From Paenibacillus gorillae (GTDB taxonomy: Bacteria; Bacillota; Bacilli; Paenibacillales; Paenibacillaceae), in NCBI RefSeq assembly GCF_000513275.1, contig NZ_CBVJ010000034.1:1-62631 (forward strand): a stretch of DNA of 62,631 bases. The letters run 5' to 3'. The notes under the pieces were generated by a model. That model worked only from the letters and a program-made list of their open reading frames with translations. It made no database searches and was not told the origin of the DNA. Shown here one piece after another: positions 8,197 to 17,451 of the stretch; position 1 is the stretch's first letter, and each line of letters begins with the position of its first letter. The translations under genes and the position numbers were made by a program.

Positions 8197-9480
8197 TTAT
8201 TTATTTTTAGAAGACTTGCGGCTTGATTCATCAAGCCGCTTTTTTAATTGCTCCGCCGATTGTGCGTCCATCTCCCGCTCCCCGTATCGAACTTCCTCAT
8301 AAGCCCGCACCAATGACTGCTCTTCATCTGTTGCCCGCTGCCTTTTTTGCCACGACAACAGGTCGGCAGCCGTCTCTTGCGGCGTCAAATGCGGCTGATA
8401 GGCATAGCCCTGTTCAATTTGCCCTTTAATGAGCCGCCGATACAAGTAACGAATACGATCCGCGCCAGTACGAAGCTCGCTCCAGCCCGGCTCCTTATCC
8501 GCTTTGCCCTTGCGGCCTCTGCCCCATTTCGATGAAGACATAATGCTTTCAACTTCATCGACGTATCCGCCTTCAGCTTCCCGGCTTTCATTGGTATGTG
8601 CCAGCAGCCGATCCAGCGTCTGACGAAGCAGACGGTACAAGGCGCGTCCAATAAAGAACAACACGGCACCTATTAGAATGATTGATAGAATGGTACCGGC
8701 AATCCGCAATATCGCTTCCAGCAGTAAAATAAATGCTGACGGCTCTGTCGGTTCCATCTGCATTCCAGGATCCAAAGCCGGAGGAGGCTCTGTGGACGGC
8801 TCAACTGGCTCCGTCGGACGATTCAGCCACCTCATAATCGCATCGCCGATTGCCCGGAAAGCCGATTCCAGCAGCTGCTGCAATTGACGGAACAAGCTGA
8901 ACACGATCAGCACAAGTACGACAAGAGCCGTCATCCAGCGATTCTGTCTGCGAAACCCTGCAGCCGTCCTGCTTCTGAACTCGTTGCCCGCTTCATCTGA
9001 AATCAGTCTTTCATTCGTTAGAAAGAAAAATAGAATGACAGCTGCAACGCCACATACCGTCAATGCGCTCCCGTAGGGTGTAATGCTATGGAGCATCCCC
9101 TTGAAGGGCTGGATCACCACAAATGCGAAAATGCAAAAGATCATCACGGTATTCGGAAACAACCTGCTCCAGCTACTCATCATTTGGCTGATGCCTCTAA
9201 AGACAGCAAACATACTGATAAGCACCAGCATTGCAGCAAGTATAAATGCAGTACCCGCTGCGCTGTCCCCTAAATCCCATGCTGCGATAAAACCGCCGTG
9301 TACTGCTCCAACGACAATCGCCGCGAGCAGCCGGAAGATGAGCCGGTTAAACTTCAAAGCCTGTTTGAGAAATGCGCCAATTCCATAACAAAGCGGAAGT
9401 GTCAGCAGCCACAAGAGAACGGCTTGCCCCGAAAGAACATGAACGGCAATCAACAGCAGCAGCGGCAAGACGAACAACAC
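8197..9480 (-). CDS. Membrane protein with C-terminal DUF4129 domain
   Basis: A 427-residue membrane protein with roughly five N-terminal helices, one around residue 190, a Pro/Glu-rich extracytoplasmic stretch (about 222-247), another helix (about 252-275), and a cytosolic C-terminal DUF4129 domain (IRYLYRRLIKGQIEQGY ... LTPQETAADLL ... YEEVRYGE). It resembles TgpA-type proteins of MoxR/DUF58 operons, but the transglutaminase core is absent. Start is GTG at 9480 with GGCGGAG 6 bases upstream. The frame is the same as that of the upstream DUF58 gene, from which it is separated by a single TGA and 19 sense codons. Confidence 0.85.
   Translation of the reverse strand: MLFVLPLLLLIAVHVLSGQAVLLWLLTLPLCYGIGAFLKQALKFNRLIFRLLAAIVVGAVHGGFIAAWDLGDSAAGTAFILAAMLVLISMFAVFRGISQMMSSWSRLFPNTVMIFCIFAFVVIQPFKGMLHSITPYGSALTVCGVAAVILFFFLTNERLISDEAGNEFRSRTAAGFRRQNRWMTALVVLVLIVFSLFRQLQQLLESAFRAIGDAIMRWLNRPTEPVEPSTEPPPALDPGMQMEPTEPSAFILLLEAILRIAGTILSIILIGAVLFFIGRALYRLLRQTLDRLLAHTNESREAEGGYVDEVESIMSSSKWGRGRKGKADKEPGWSELRTGADRIRYLYRRLIKGQIEQGYAYQPHLTPQETAADLLSWQKRQRATDEEQSLVRAYEEVRYGEREMDAQSAEQLKKRLDESSRKSSKNK
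8218..8245 (+). terminator. Terminator of ypdA inside the convergent gene
   Basis: Perfect 10-bp stem GCGGCTTGAT / ATCAAGCCGC with a two-base loop, followed by six T. It ends ypdA transcripts but lies within the last codons of the convergent DUF4129 gene, where it encodes the basic C-terminal tail. Confidence 0.88.
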
Positions 9481-9537
9481 TTCGACTCCGCCTTTGAGAA
9501 TAGAAGCTATCGGTTGATTTGGAATTGAATGTAGTTG

Positions 9538-10650
9538 TCATCCGGATGCACCTGCCTTCGCTTCCCCGCTGCGTGTCATGTCCGACAGCATCCAGTGTAC
9601 GACAGCGTTTCCATTGCTGCGCAGACGTTCAGCCTGCATATCCATCTCCGCATTCCAGTAAGCGGAAATAATGAGAATGTCCCGCTGCGAATAAGCGTAA
9701 TCCGCTTCTCGCTGAAGCAGCTCTATGAACCGCTCCGTCCGTGTCAGTTCCAGTCTGGCCATCGCCTCCAGCAGCTCGATAAGCTGTCCATTGCCGCCGC
9801 GAGGCTCGAGTATGGTGCTGTCCATTCCTCCAAACATAGGCATATTGCAGCCAAAGCCTGCTTCCATGCCGGATTGAATGACGGATTGCGCAGCGCCCGC
9901 AGCCATTTCGATTCCACGCTCGATGATCGCTTCTGATGTAACGGAGCGCCACATCGCTTCGCGATCCTCCACATTCAAATAAACCATCAGCTTGCGGTCA
10001 GCCGTAAAGTCATATTGATGGACTTGAAGACGTCCCGCCCGCGCGGTCGCTTTCCAGTTAACCTGCTTATAACCGTCCCCTGTCCGGTAATCCCTGGCAC
10101 CGGTAATGACGAAAGGATCTTCGATAATCCAGCGTCGAACCGAAAGCTCCCCTTGCCAGCTATGCGATGGCAGCTCGTTCACGGGAACCTCCGCGGGCCG
10201 CGGATATACGACGAGCACGCCGCCTAGCGGGATTTGCCTTGTTTGCTGTCCCATACCAAGCAGGTCGCCCCCCGTAAGCGTAACGGTCTGTAATTGATAT
10301 AAACCTCTTTTGGCAGCCGTTATGCGATGTCTTCGCGTTATTTTCGTAAATGGCATGAGTGCAAAGAAGCTTTTATGATTCTGAGATAGTTGTCCGCTGC
10401 TGACATCGAGATTTTCCTGATGCTGAAAATGTAAAGATGCGGACAGCTGCGATTCCACCCGCAGCCATGGAACAGGAAGCCACTTTTCGTTCGTAAGCTG
10501 CTCAATGAGTTCAAGCTGCTCCCCGCGATAACAGCTGCGCTTCTGAAAATGCCTCGTATACCCGATGTTTCGCAAGGCATATCGGCCGAATAGCTTCGCT
10601 TGTATAAATAATACGATTATAGCCATGATCCCGAACCATAAGATGATCAT
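9538..10650 (-). CDS. DUF58 domain protein
   Basis: A 370-residue protein with an N-terminal membrane segment (ILWFGIMAIIVLFIQA) and the DUF58 signature around residue 200: DYRTGDGYKQVNWKATAR followed by KLMVYLNVED, the start of a vWA-like fold. DUF58 proteins are encoded with MoxR ATPases, which are thought to act as chaperones for them. It starts 9 bases after the MoxR stop and is followed in frame by the DUF4129 gene, so the three form one operon. The process served is not known from sequence. Confidence 0.88.
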   Translation of the reverse strand: MIILWFGIMAIIVLFIQAKLFGRYALRNIGYTRHFQKRSCYRGEQLELIEQLTNEKWLPVPWLRVESQLSASLHFQHQENLDVSSGQLSQNHKSFFALMPFTKITRRHRITAAKRGLYQLQTVTLTGGDLLGMGQQTRQIPLGGVLVVYPRPAEVPVNELPSHSWQGELSVRRWIIEDPFVITGARDYRTGDGYKQVNWKATARAGRLQVHQYDFTADRKLMVYLNVEDREAMWRSVTSEAIIERGIEMAAGAAQSVIQSGMEAGFGCNMPMFGGMDSTILEPRGGNGQLIELLEAMARLELTRTERFIELLQREADYAYSQRDILIISAYWNAEMDMQAERLRSNGNAVVHWMLSDMTRSGEAKAGASG

Positions 10651-10659
10651 CGACTTCGC

Positions 10660-11619
10660 CTATCGGGCCGCAATGCCGGCTTCTGCCGGAACCGCTGTTT
10701 GCCGGATAATATCTTGAACGATTTGCTGTGCATTGTGCTGCGTCCGCTGCAGCCCGCGCAGTGCAAGCCGGTGCGCTAGAACTGGTGCAGCCATTGCCTT
10801 TACGTCATCCGGCGTTACGAAATCACGTCCCCTCAATATCGCATGGACTTGAGCTGCGCGAAGCAGCGCTTGGCTTCCACGGGGACTGACGCCGATCAGC
10901 ACATCGTCGCGCTTTCTCGTTTGTTCAACAATCTGCAGCATATAGAGAAGCACGTCGTCAGCGATACGCACGCTGCTGTATAGCCTTTGAGCCTCGGCAA
11001 TCCGCTCTGCGCCCGTTATAGGCTCCAGCTTCTCCAGCGGGTCGCCTTCCTTGAAGCGCTTTAATATTTGAACAGCTTCTTCTGTTGTCGGATAGCCCAT
11101 TTCGATTTTGAACAAGAAACGGTCCAGTTGCGCTTCCGGAAGCGGGAACGTACCCTGATGCTCCACCGGATTTTGCGTCGCGATGACCATAAACGGCTTG
11201 TCCAGTCTCTTCGTTTCGCCCTCGACACTGATCTGCCGCTCCTCCATACACTCAAGCAAGCTGGACTGTGTGCGGGGTGTTGCCCGGTTAATCTCATCGG
11301 CAAGCAGCAGATTAGTGAATAAAGGGCCTGGACGAAATTCGAAGCTGCCTTCCCTCTGATTGTAGAACTGAATGCCCGTCAGATCAGAAGGCAGCAGGTC
11401 CGGCGTGAACTGAACGCGCCGGAACTGCAGCTGCAGCGACTTTGCCATTGATTTGGCGAGCAATGTCTTGCCTGTTCCCGGCACATCTTCCAGCAATACG
11501 TGTCCGGAGGTCACGAGTGCGATGAACAACAGTTCAACCACGTTTTCTTTTCCGACGATTACTTTACCTATATTGGCTTTTAATTGTTCAGCTAATTGAT
11601 TAATCGGTCCGTATGACAT
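10660..11619 (-). CDS. MoxR-family AAA+ ATPase
   Basis: A 319-residue AAA+ ATPase of the MoxR type: Walker A EDVPGTGKTLLAKS near residue 45, Walker B LLLADEINRATPRTQSSLLE, sensor-1 VIATQNPVEHQGTFPLPEAQ with the downstream arginine-finger segment LDRFLF, and sensor-2 in SPRGSQALLRAAQ. MoxR ATPases remodel or activate vWA-domain partners, here the DUF58 product encoded next. GAGGAGC lies 7 bases before the ATG. First gene of the three-gene operon. Confidence 0.93.
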   Translation of the reverse strand: MSYGPINQLAEQLKANIGKVIVGKENVVELLFIALVTSGHVLLEDVPGTGKTLLAKSMAKSLQLQFRRVQFTPDLLPSDLTGIQFYNQREGSFEFRPGPLFTNLLLADEINRATPRTQSSLLECMEERQISVEGETKRLDKPFMVIATQNPVEHQGTFPLPEAQLDRFLFKIEMGYPTTEEAVQILKRFKEGDPLEKLEPITGAERIAEAQRLYSSVRIADDVLLYMLQIVEQTRKRDDVLIGVSPRGSQALLRAAQVHAILRGRDFVTPDDVKAMAAPVLAHRLALRGLQRTQHNAQQIVQDIIRQTAVPAEAGIAAR

Positions 11620-11698
11620 ATAAGCAGCTCCTCTGCAGCGAATGAGTAGTAATTGGAATTAACTACGTGTAACCGATTGCATATTTGTTGGCTGCTGA

Positions 11699-12622
11699 TT
11701 AGCCCTTCCAGCCGCTTTGCTTCCGCTGCAGCTGTTGCAGATCACGCCAATGAATCACTCGAATTTCTTGGTCAGCTATCGTTCGTTGAATCGCTTTATC
11801 ACGAAACAGCTGAAATTCCATCCCCCGCTTCTCCGGCTGCCCGTGGAAGGCTAGCAGTTCATCGGTCACGAGCGACGGATGAATAATAAGCTCCGTTACA
11901 CCAGGTCTAAGATTGTGCAGCAATTGCTGCATATCTGTTCGAAGCGTCTCGTACGTCTCCCCCGATTGAAGCTGGAACGGCAGTCCCGCTAAGTAATCAA
12001 GCACTACGACCCCCATTGAGTCGGCAAGCAGCCCTAACTGCCTTGCTTGCTCAGCAAGCTCCGGAGGTGCAACTTCACCTTCAGTCAGCGACAGTGATCT
12101 CGGCATCCGGAATGGCAGTCCGTATTTGGCACACACTTCGAATACTAGCGGCAAAAAATGCCGGCCAGTCGCGAGACCATATAAACTCCCCATATGATTG
12201 TCCGCGTGTGTTGGCTTCATGCCGTAGGAAAGCGCAGTCTCAATCTGGGCAACGAGTTCTTCCCGCACTTGTTCGGGGTCCGCCTGCAGCTCAAATGTCT
12301 TGCTGTCTTTCGGAAAGGAACCATCGGGGGTAACTAAAGAGGCTGTAGACGCACTTTTATTGACTGGCCCCCACCGATAGGAGTCCCACTCGCTTGTGAA
12401 AGTGAAATGGATGCCAACGTCATATTCAGGATGACTGGCACTCCACTGTGCGGCTTCCTTGAAAGCTCTGCACGGCACCATCAAGGTAGCGGAGCTGACT
12501 GCCTGTTCCTCAAGCAGCTGCTGAATGCCGGAATTAACTGATTTGCTCAAGCCGTAATCATCCGCATTAATAATGAGCAGCCGCTGATCGCTGCCATACC
12601 CAAGTGCTGTTGCGACATTCAT
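11699..12622 (-). CDS. YdjC/ChbG-type carbohydrate deacetylase
   Basis: A YdjC-family protein of 307 residues from the chosen ATG. The metal and catalytic motifs are visible: LIINADDYGLSKSVN at the N-terminus, DVGIHFTFTSEWDSYRW in the middle, PTHADNHMGSLYG, and VTELIIHPS near the C-terminus. Family members remove acetyl groups from oligosaccharides such as diacetylchitobiose; the substrate here is not evident. AAGGAG at 12637-12632 favours the ATG at 12622 (spacing 9) over an ATG two codons earlier or the GTG at 12640 that overlaps the site itself. Confidence 0.85.
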   Translation of the reverse strand: MNVATALGYGSDQRLLIINADDYGLSKSVNSGIQQLLEEQAVSSATLMVPCRAFKEAAQWSASHPEYDVGIHFTFTSEWDSYRWGPVNKSASTASLVTPDGSFPKDSKTFELQADPEQVREELVAQIETALSYGMKPTHADNHMGSLYGLATGRHFLPLVFEVCAKYGLPFRMPRSLSLTEGEVAPPELAEQARQLGLLADSMGVVVLDYLAGLPFQLQSGETYETLRTDMQQLLHNLRPGVTELIIHPSLVTDELLAFHGQPEKRGMEFQLFRDKAIQRTIADQEIRVIHWRDLQQLQRKQSGWKG

Positions 12623-12663
12623 TTCCATCCGCTCCTTCACAAGTTATTTTATTCCAATTAAAG

Positions 12664-13674
12664 TTACGTTTGGCGAACGAGAGTGTTAAGGAACAGCTGC
12701 TGCAGTTCCCGTTCATGCCCGCCAGTCCAACTGCAAATCCGATGACATTGTTCAATGATGCCCGCCAATACGGAAGCATCGTCCAAGCGCCCCTCAAGAC
12801 GGGTTGCAAAGTGCAATAACACATCGAGCATCCTCAGTTTTATTAACGTTGGAACTGCCATCATTTCTTGTTCCGTCAGATGAAGACTGCCGCAAAAGCC
12901 ATCGCAAAAGCAACGGACTTGCTCCCAGGCCAGCTGGTCTTCTTCCGCAATGAGATCAGTAATTACAACCGCAAGCTCCATCGCACGCACATCTACTGTA
13001 CAAAACTCAAAATCCAGCAAGCCGACGACTTCATCGCCAATCGCCACCGCGTTGCTGAAATTAACGTCTCCGTGTATCCATTGACGAGGCAGCAGCTTCA
13101 AATGTTCCCACCCGTCCCGCGATTGCTCCCTCAGCTTCTGCAGCTCCAACAGCTTCACTTCGACCGTTTGAATTTGCGGATGCCTCTCAGCAAGCGATTT
13201 CAATACATCAGTTGTCAATTCACCATAAACCTGTTCGATTTCATAATAGGGCGAATAAGGTCCTGAATACGATACTGATACGCGGCCTAGCGCAAGCATC
13301 AGATCGGCGACTGCGCGGCCTAGCGACCGAATATGGGCCTTATTATCAGCATTTGGTCTTGAGCCTTCTATAAATATATATAGGGCGGCAAGCGTTCCGT
13401 CCGGCGACTCCGCAATCGTATCGCCATTTCGCTTGGCAACCGGTACCGGTGATTGAAACGGCTTATCAAGCTTCTGCAGCGCTTGCAGCAGCTCATGCTC
13501 CAGCCGAACCGTGCCCCGATCGCGGTGATTGTTGTATTCTCTCAATACATAACGGCGATTTCCCGCCTGAATCATTCGGGTCGTATTATTCATGCCGCTA
13601 TCTCCGGGTACTATCGACCATTCTGCCTCTAGCTCGAACTGATCGATGTAGACGGCAAATCTGTCTTCTGTCAA
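12664..13674 (-). CDS. APH-family phosphotransferase
   Basis: A 336-residue kinase of the aminoglycoside phosphotransferase/choline kinase superfamily. The Brenner-type catalytic motif is WIHGDVNFSNAV and the metal-binding motif is VGLLDFEFCTVD; an N-terminal strand-loop (GDSGMNNTTRMIQAGNRRYVLREY) corresponds to the nucleotide-binding lobe with its Lys replaced by Arg. Relatives phosphorylate homoserine, antibiotics or spore-coat substrates, so the substrate is open. Start is TTG with GGGAGG 9 bases upstream. It lies 42 bases upstream of the YdjC gene and may be co-transcribed with it. Confidence 0.82.
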   Translation of the reverse strand: MTEDRFAVYIDQFELEAEWSIVPGDSGMNNTTRMIQAGNRRYVLREYNNHRDRGTVRLEHELLQALQKLDKPFQSPVPVAKRNGDTIAESPDGTLAALYIFIEGSRPNADNKAHIRSLGRAVADLMLALGRVSVSYSGPYSPYYEIEQVYGELTTDVLKSLAERHPQIQTVEVKLLELQKLREQSRDGWEHLKLLPRQWIHGDVNFSNAVAIGDEVVGLLDFEFCTVDVRAMELAVVITDLIAEEDQLAWEQVRCFCDGFCGSLHLTEQEMMAVPTLIKLRMLDVLLHFATRLEGRLDDASVLAGIIEQCHRICSWTGGHERELQQLFLNTLVRQT

Positions 13675-13712
13675 ATCATGCTGCCTCCCTATTCCGCTAA
13701 TCCAATTTATTG

Positions 13713-14393
13713 CTATTTCTCTGCTTGTTCTTGAATCAGCTTCTCTAGACGGGCATTCAACGTCTCTCTCCAGCTGCTTGCCAGCGCATCTACCGCTAAC
13801 AGTGCTTCAAGAGCGGCACGATCCCGCTTCGCAGTGTACATAACCTGGTTGGCTTCGGCAATTGTAATGCCTGACGGATGCCGCTCCAGAATAGAAAGGT
13901 TGACGCCTGCGGACACTTGCCCCTCTTCCAGCACACGGAAATAAAAACCGGTATAACCGGTGTTCTGTACCTCCGCTGTCAGAGCTGGACGATTGTGTCT
14001 GATCCCTAATTTATAGCAGGGCTGGCGTGGCTGACTCACTTGAACAGTAACTTCACCGGCTTGAATAATATCACCGATGCAAAGATCATTCTCCGACCAG
14101 CCGGAAACCGTCCAGTTTTCCCCAAACGCACCGTAAGGAAGCGCTGTAGCCAATCGCTCCTCCCAGAAGGGATAATGCGCTTCAAAGTAAGCGCATACCG
14201 CTTTGTCAGGTCCGCCATGATGCACCGTATCGGCTTGGCCGTCACCGTTCAATCCGGTTACGCTCAATTGATGGGCAGCTTGCGATGGCGTTTTGAAAAT
14301 ACCGGTCATTATCGGCTTACTGCCATGCAGTGCTTCTGCCGGTTTTCCGACATTCAAGGATACGATACTGCTATTTCCTGCAATCGTCAGCAA
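13713..14393 (-). CDS. MOSC domain protein (YiiM-like)
   Basis: A 226-residue protein with a MOSC core: GDGQADTVHHGGPDKAVCAY, then FGENWTVSGWSENDLCIGD and the conserved Cys region QVSQPRQPCYKLG. A C-terminal 3-alpha segment (residues about 165-220, ITIAEANQVMYTAKRD) matches YiiM-type proteins. MOSC domains bind molybdenum cofactor or carry sulfur for it; YiiM relatives reduce N-hydroxylated compounds. No electron-transfer partner is adjacent. Start is TTG, 7 bases after AAAGGAGG. Confidence 0.85.
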   Translation of the reverse strand: MLTIAGNSSIVSLNVGKPAEALHGSKPIMTGIFKTPSQAAHQLSVTGLNGDGQADTVHHGGPDKAVCAYFEAHYPFWEERLATALPYGAFGENWTVSGWSENDLCIGDIIQAGEVTVQVSQPRQPCYKLGIRHNRPALTAEVQNTGYTGFYFRVLEEGQVSAGVNLSILERHPSGITIAEANQVMYTAKRDRAALEALLAVDALASSWRETLNARLEKLIQEQAEK

Positions 14394-14704
14394 TGGAAGA
14401 CCTCCTTTCCGTCAACAAATTCATATCCCTATTATAATCGTATAAGGGAGAAGATGGCAAAAGAAATGGAGGCCGGCCCGCCACTATTGGAAAAGGCTGC
14501 TCATTCATTATTTAATATCATTAACAATAAATTAGATTAAGTATATCAAAGGGTTCAATGCCCGCCTTTCGACACTATTAGTATCAATCCATCACGCGCT
14601 GTCGAAATGCTATTCATCCTGTAACTTTATGCGCTTCCCCGGGAAATAGGAAATCGGAACATTTCCAATTTCCCATTACGTATTTCCCCGCCTGTAACCG
14701 CAAA
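14394..14704. other. 311-bp intergenic region with two hairpins
   Basis: No gene found. A stem TTTCGACA / TGTCGAAA spans about 14566-14608, and a longer dyad GGGAAATAGGAAAT / ATTTCCAATTTCCC spans 14641-14674. The second lies 30 bases downstream of the permease gene (minus strand) and may terminate it, although no T-run follows. Confidence 0.45.
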
Positions 14705-16321
14705 TTAATGAAGATGGAATTTTCGCTCAATTCGGATGATTTCACCACGCGGCCTCTTTAGACGGCTTTGCAGCTTGGCAAGATGACGCTGCCGGTATTT
14801 GCGATCTGCTGCTGCAGCCAGCCCCAACAGCAAGACGGCACCGTATAATCCCCAGTAACCGATAGCCGCGACGGACATCGCCGCTGTTATAGTCAGCCAT
14901 AGAAAAGCACACCAGTATACGACTGTTCCCCAATTGCCCAGCCTCCAAGGAGCATCATGAAGCAGCTTGTGTTTGCCTTTCAGCTTAAGGAGCAAAGCAA
15001 TTGGAATTGCGTAAGACACATGGAGACACAACAGCGCAAAGCTGTATAACACAAGCGGATATTGAGCGCCGCGGATCAATCCGGCAATGCTAAGCAAACC
15101 GATGCTAAGTACTGCGGCCAGCCAAACAGCTTCTTTCGGCGACTGACCTGCCGTCAGCCGTGTCCATATACGAGTGAATGGCAGCGCATTGTCACGAGCC
15201 ATACAGAAGATAGACCGGGAACTTGCAGTCTGTGATCCCAAACCGCTGCACCAGAGTACGGCTGAGATCGCATAGATGATGACGGGTGAACCGCCAACTG
15301 CTTGCAGCGCCGCATTCAGAAACATCCCTCCTCCACCCTCTCCCGAAGGAAGTACAACAGGGAACACAAGCAGGATGAATAATAAGAGGACAAACCCAAT
15401 AATATAGCTATATACGGTGGATAAGAAGATGGCCCAAGGAATTCGAATTCTCGGGTCATGCGTTTCTTCCGCTGCATGGGCGGCAGCATCCATCCCGATA
15501 AACAGCTTTTGAAGCAGCAGCATTCCCGCAATGAAAGGCCACAGCCCGGCATGACCGTCCAAGCTTGCATTCTGGAATGTGTAAAGAAGAACAGGTGAAT
15601 AAACGCCCGGCCAGAATAAATAGGCCAAGCCAGCCAATATGGCCAGTACAACACCAATTTGCAGCCACACGCCGGACTGTTGGATTCCCGCCACTGCAGC
15701 TACTCCCCAGTGATTGGCCGCAGCCTGTGTTCCTGTCACGGCAAGCGAGAGCAAGCCGATCGTCCACCACTGGCTGTCGTATCCGAATTTAGCCGATAAA
15801 GCCTGATCCAGAACGAATGCGCAGGCCCCATTCATGAGTGCAGTCATCGCTAGGCTGCCGGCCAGCTGAAACCAGCCTGCATACCAGCCCCATACTCTTC
15901 TGCCGATGGCCGAGGCCCAGTGATAGACGCCTCCAGAGGTCGGTACAGCTGAAGCCAGTTGAGCTAATGTGGCGCTTACTGCAAGCGCAAACAGCGCAGC
16001 AATTGGCAAGCCAACGGCTGCTACTGACGGTCCCCCCTTCTGCAGGGCAGGTCCAAGAAACAATACTGAAGCGCCAATAACGCCAAGAGCGTTGAATGAT
16101 AAGCCGAATGCGCCAAGCCCGCCGAATCTCCGGCGAAGCTGCTGCGCGATACCGAATAAATTCAAATCATGCTTATCCTGCTGCGCCTGAATGTACGCGG
16201 CACGGCCGGTCATACTCCTATGATGGGATGCCCGGATGCTTTGCTGCGCCTTGAATGCAATAGCCATTGCAAGCGCGCATACGATCACAAACAGCAGCAT
16301 GCCTAGCCATACGAAAACCAT
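14705..16321 (-). CDS. APC-superfamily amino acid permease
   Basis: A 538-residue integral membrane protein with about 12-13 helices. The region ALGVIGASVLFLGPAL and the motif SAVPTSGGVYHWAS are typical of the amino acid/choline transporter (ACT) branch of the APC superfamily, to which GABA and choline permeases belong. It is unusual in having an extra N-terminal hydrophobic segment (residues 1-22) and a basic linker before the first canonical helix. A GGGGGTG site precedes the ATG by 6 bases. It is separated from the small gene upstream by a strong terminator, so it needs its own promoter within about 70 bases. Confidence 0.85.
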   Translation of the reverse strand: MVFVWLGMLLFVIVCALAMAIAFKAQQSIRASHHRSMTGRAAYIQAQQDKHDLNLFGIAQQLRRRFGGLGAFGLSFNALGVIGASVLFLGPALQKGGPSVAAVGLPIAALFALAVSATLAQLASAVPTSGGVYHWASAIGRRVWGWYAGWFQLAGSLAMTALMNGACAFVLDQALSAKFGYDSQWWTIGLLSLAVTGTQAAANHWGVAAVAGIQQSGVWLQIGVVLAILAGLAYLFWPGVYSPVLLYTFQNASLDGHAGLWPFIAGMLLLQKLFIGMDAAAHAAEETHDPRIRIPWAIFLSTVYSYIIGFVLLLFILLVFPVVLPSGEGGGGMFLNAALQAVGGSPVIIYAISAVLWCSGLGSQTASSRSIFCMARDNALPFTRIWTRLTAGQSPKEAVWLAAVLSIGLLSIAGLIRGAQYPLVLYSFALLCLHVSYAIPIALLLKLKGKHKLLHDAPWRLGNWGTVVYWCAFLWLTITAAMSVAAIGYWGLYGAVLLLGLAAAADRKYRQRHLAKLQSRLKRPRGEIIRIERKFHLH

Positions 16322-16390
16322 CGCAACACCCCCATGCGACTAATGTATGAGTCTGCTTCAGTGTTCATGTTCAGACGAGGGCTGCTAACG

Positions 16391-16422
16391 AAAAAGCTTC
16401 GCATCATCCACTGATGCGAAGC
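16391..16422 (-). terminator. Strong terminator overlapping a stop codon
   Basis: Perfect 11-bp stem GCTTCGCATCA / TGATGCGAAGC followed by five T on the minus strand. The TGA stop of the 99-residue gene lies inside the stem. Confidence 0.9.
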
Positions 16423-16703
16423 CAGATAAAGCTTGCTATTAGAGCTGCTATGAACCACATCGCATGAATAAGCAGCCTGTACCACCGTTCTTTAGCCGTT
16501 GGCAGCTTGCGCAGCACGGTAACATTAACCACGATCAGCGACAACAAAAAGACGAGTAAGATGGCGATGCCTTCAATACGCTGAATTCCGGTTGGCGGTG
16601 ACATAAAGCCGTAGATCAGCACAATGCCTCCGACCAGAACGTACGGAAACATAAGGCCCAGCAGTACGTTCAGAATGATTCCGAGCCAAGAAAGTTTGCT
16701 CAA
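16404..16703 (-). CDS. Small membrane protein of unknown function
   Basis: A 99-residue hydrophobic protein with three predicted helices (residues about 5-35, 45-62 and 75-95). No family recognised. The start is TTG with AAAGGGG 9 bases upstream. The stop lies within a strong terminator hairpin. Its upstream neighbour is the DUF3298-type gene, 56 bases away on the same strand, so the two may be co-transcribed. Confidence 0.65.
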   Translation of the reverse strand: MSKLSWLGIILNVLLGLMFPYVLVGGIVLIYGFMSPPTGIQRIEGIAILLVFLLSLIVVNVTVLRKLPTAKERWYRLLIHAMWFIAALIASFIWLRISG

Positions 16704-16759
16704 GCGGACCAGCCCCTTTGCAATGTGGCATTATAGGCGGTCCGGTAGAATCCGATCCT

Positions 16760-17371
16760 TTAGTTGTTCTGCACCATTGGACCAAGCGGACCGTTCTCAT
16801 CGATGATGTCCTGAATCTCGTATACCGATATCGGAAAATACGGAAAACCGTAAGCGTAAGGCGTTAACTCGTACAATGCAAAAAAAATAACGAGCGCACG
16901 ATCGGCGATATAAAAGTCCTGATCCGCCCGGATTGACTTAAACGGTTCCAGCGTACTGATATCTCTCGCTGCTATTTGCCCTTTTACCAGTTCAGACAAC
17001 CGGCTAACATAAGCGCTTCCCGGCTTAAACAGCTCGCTGAGCTTATAGGAATGACCCGTCGATACGCGGAATGTCAGCGGCTTCTGCAGGGTCAAGCCAT
17101 GCGCACCGCCAGTATAAGCATAATTGTACAGCGACAGGCTTAATATATCTTTCTCGTTGGTCTTTACTTCATAAAAGCCTTGCATCTCAGACCGGGGATC
17201 ATCCAGCGAGCCCTGATCGGCAACCAGCTGTTGAGCGCCAAGCCGAATCGTTTCGTTAATTTGCTTCGTCGCTGCTTCATTGGGTCCGCCGCTCACGTAA
17301 GGGAGCCATAATACTGCTTTTGGAAAAGCGGCCCGTGAAGATTGTACGACTACCGGAGATTGAAATGCCAT
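16760..17371 (-). CDS. DUF4163/DUF3298 domain protein
   Basis: A 203-residue protein with the DUF4163-DUF3298 architecture seen in RsiV and PdaC: a strand-rich N-terminal half with AYTGGAHGLTLQKPLTF, then LSELFKPGSAYVSRLSELVKGQI and a C-terminal LTPYAYGFPYFPISVYEI strand. Unlike RsiV or PdaC it has neither a membrane anchor nor a signal peptide and no enzymatic domain, so it looks like a free-standing cytosolic version. AGGTG lies 9 bases before the ATG. Confidence 0.75.
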   Translation of the reverse strand: MAFQSPVVVQSSRAAFPKAVLWLPYVSGGPNEAATKQINETIRLGAQQLVADQGSLDDPRSEMQGFYEVKTNEKDILSLSLYNYAYTGGAHGLTLQKPLTFRVSTGHSYKLSELFKPGSAYVSRLSELVKGQIAARDISTLEPFKSIRADQDFYIADRALVIFFALYELTPYAYGFPYFPISVYEIQDIIDENGPLGPMVQNN

Positions 17372-17451
17372 TCATTCGACACCTGCCCCATTTAAGTAGA
17401 TGGTGTATTCTATGCGGCAGATGTCAAAGCTCATGCCATGCAATTGGCAAA

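Noticed and set aside
8197..9480. Full TgpA-type transglutaminase.
   Set aside because: No Cys-His-Asp transglutaminase core is present between the membrane segments and DUF4129.
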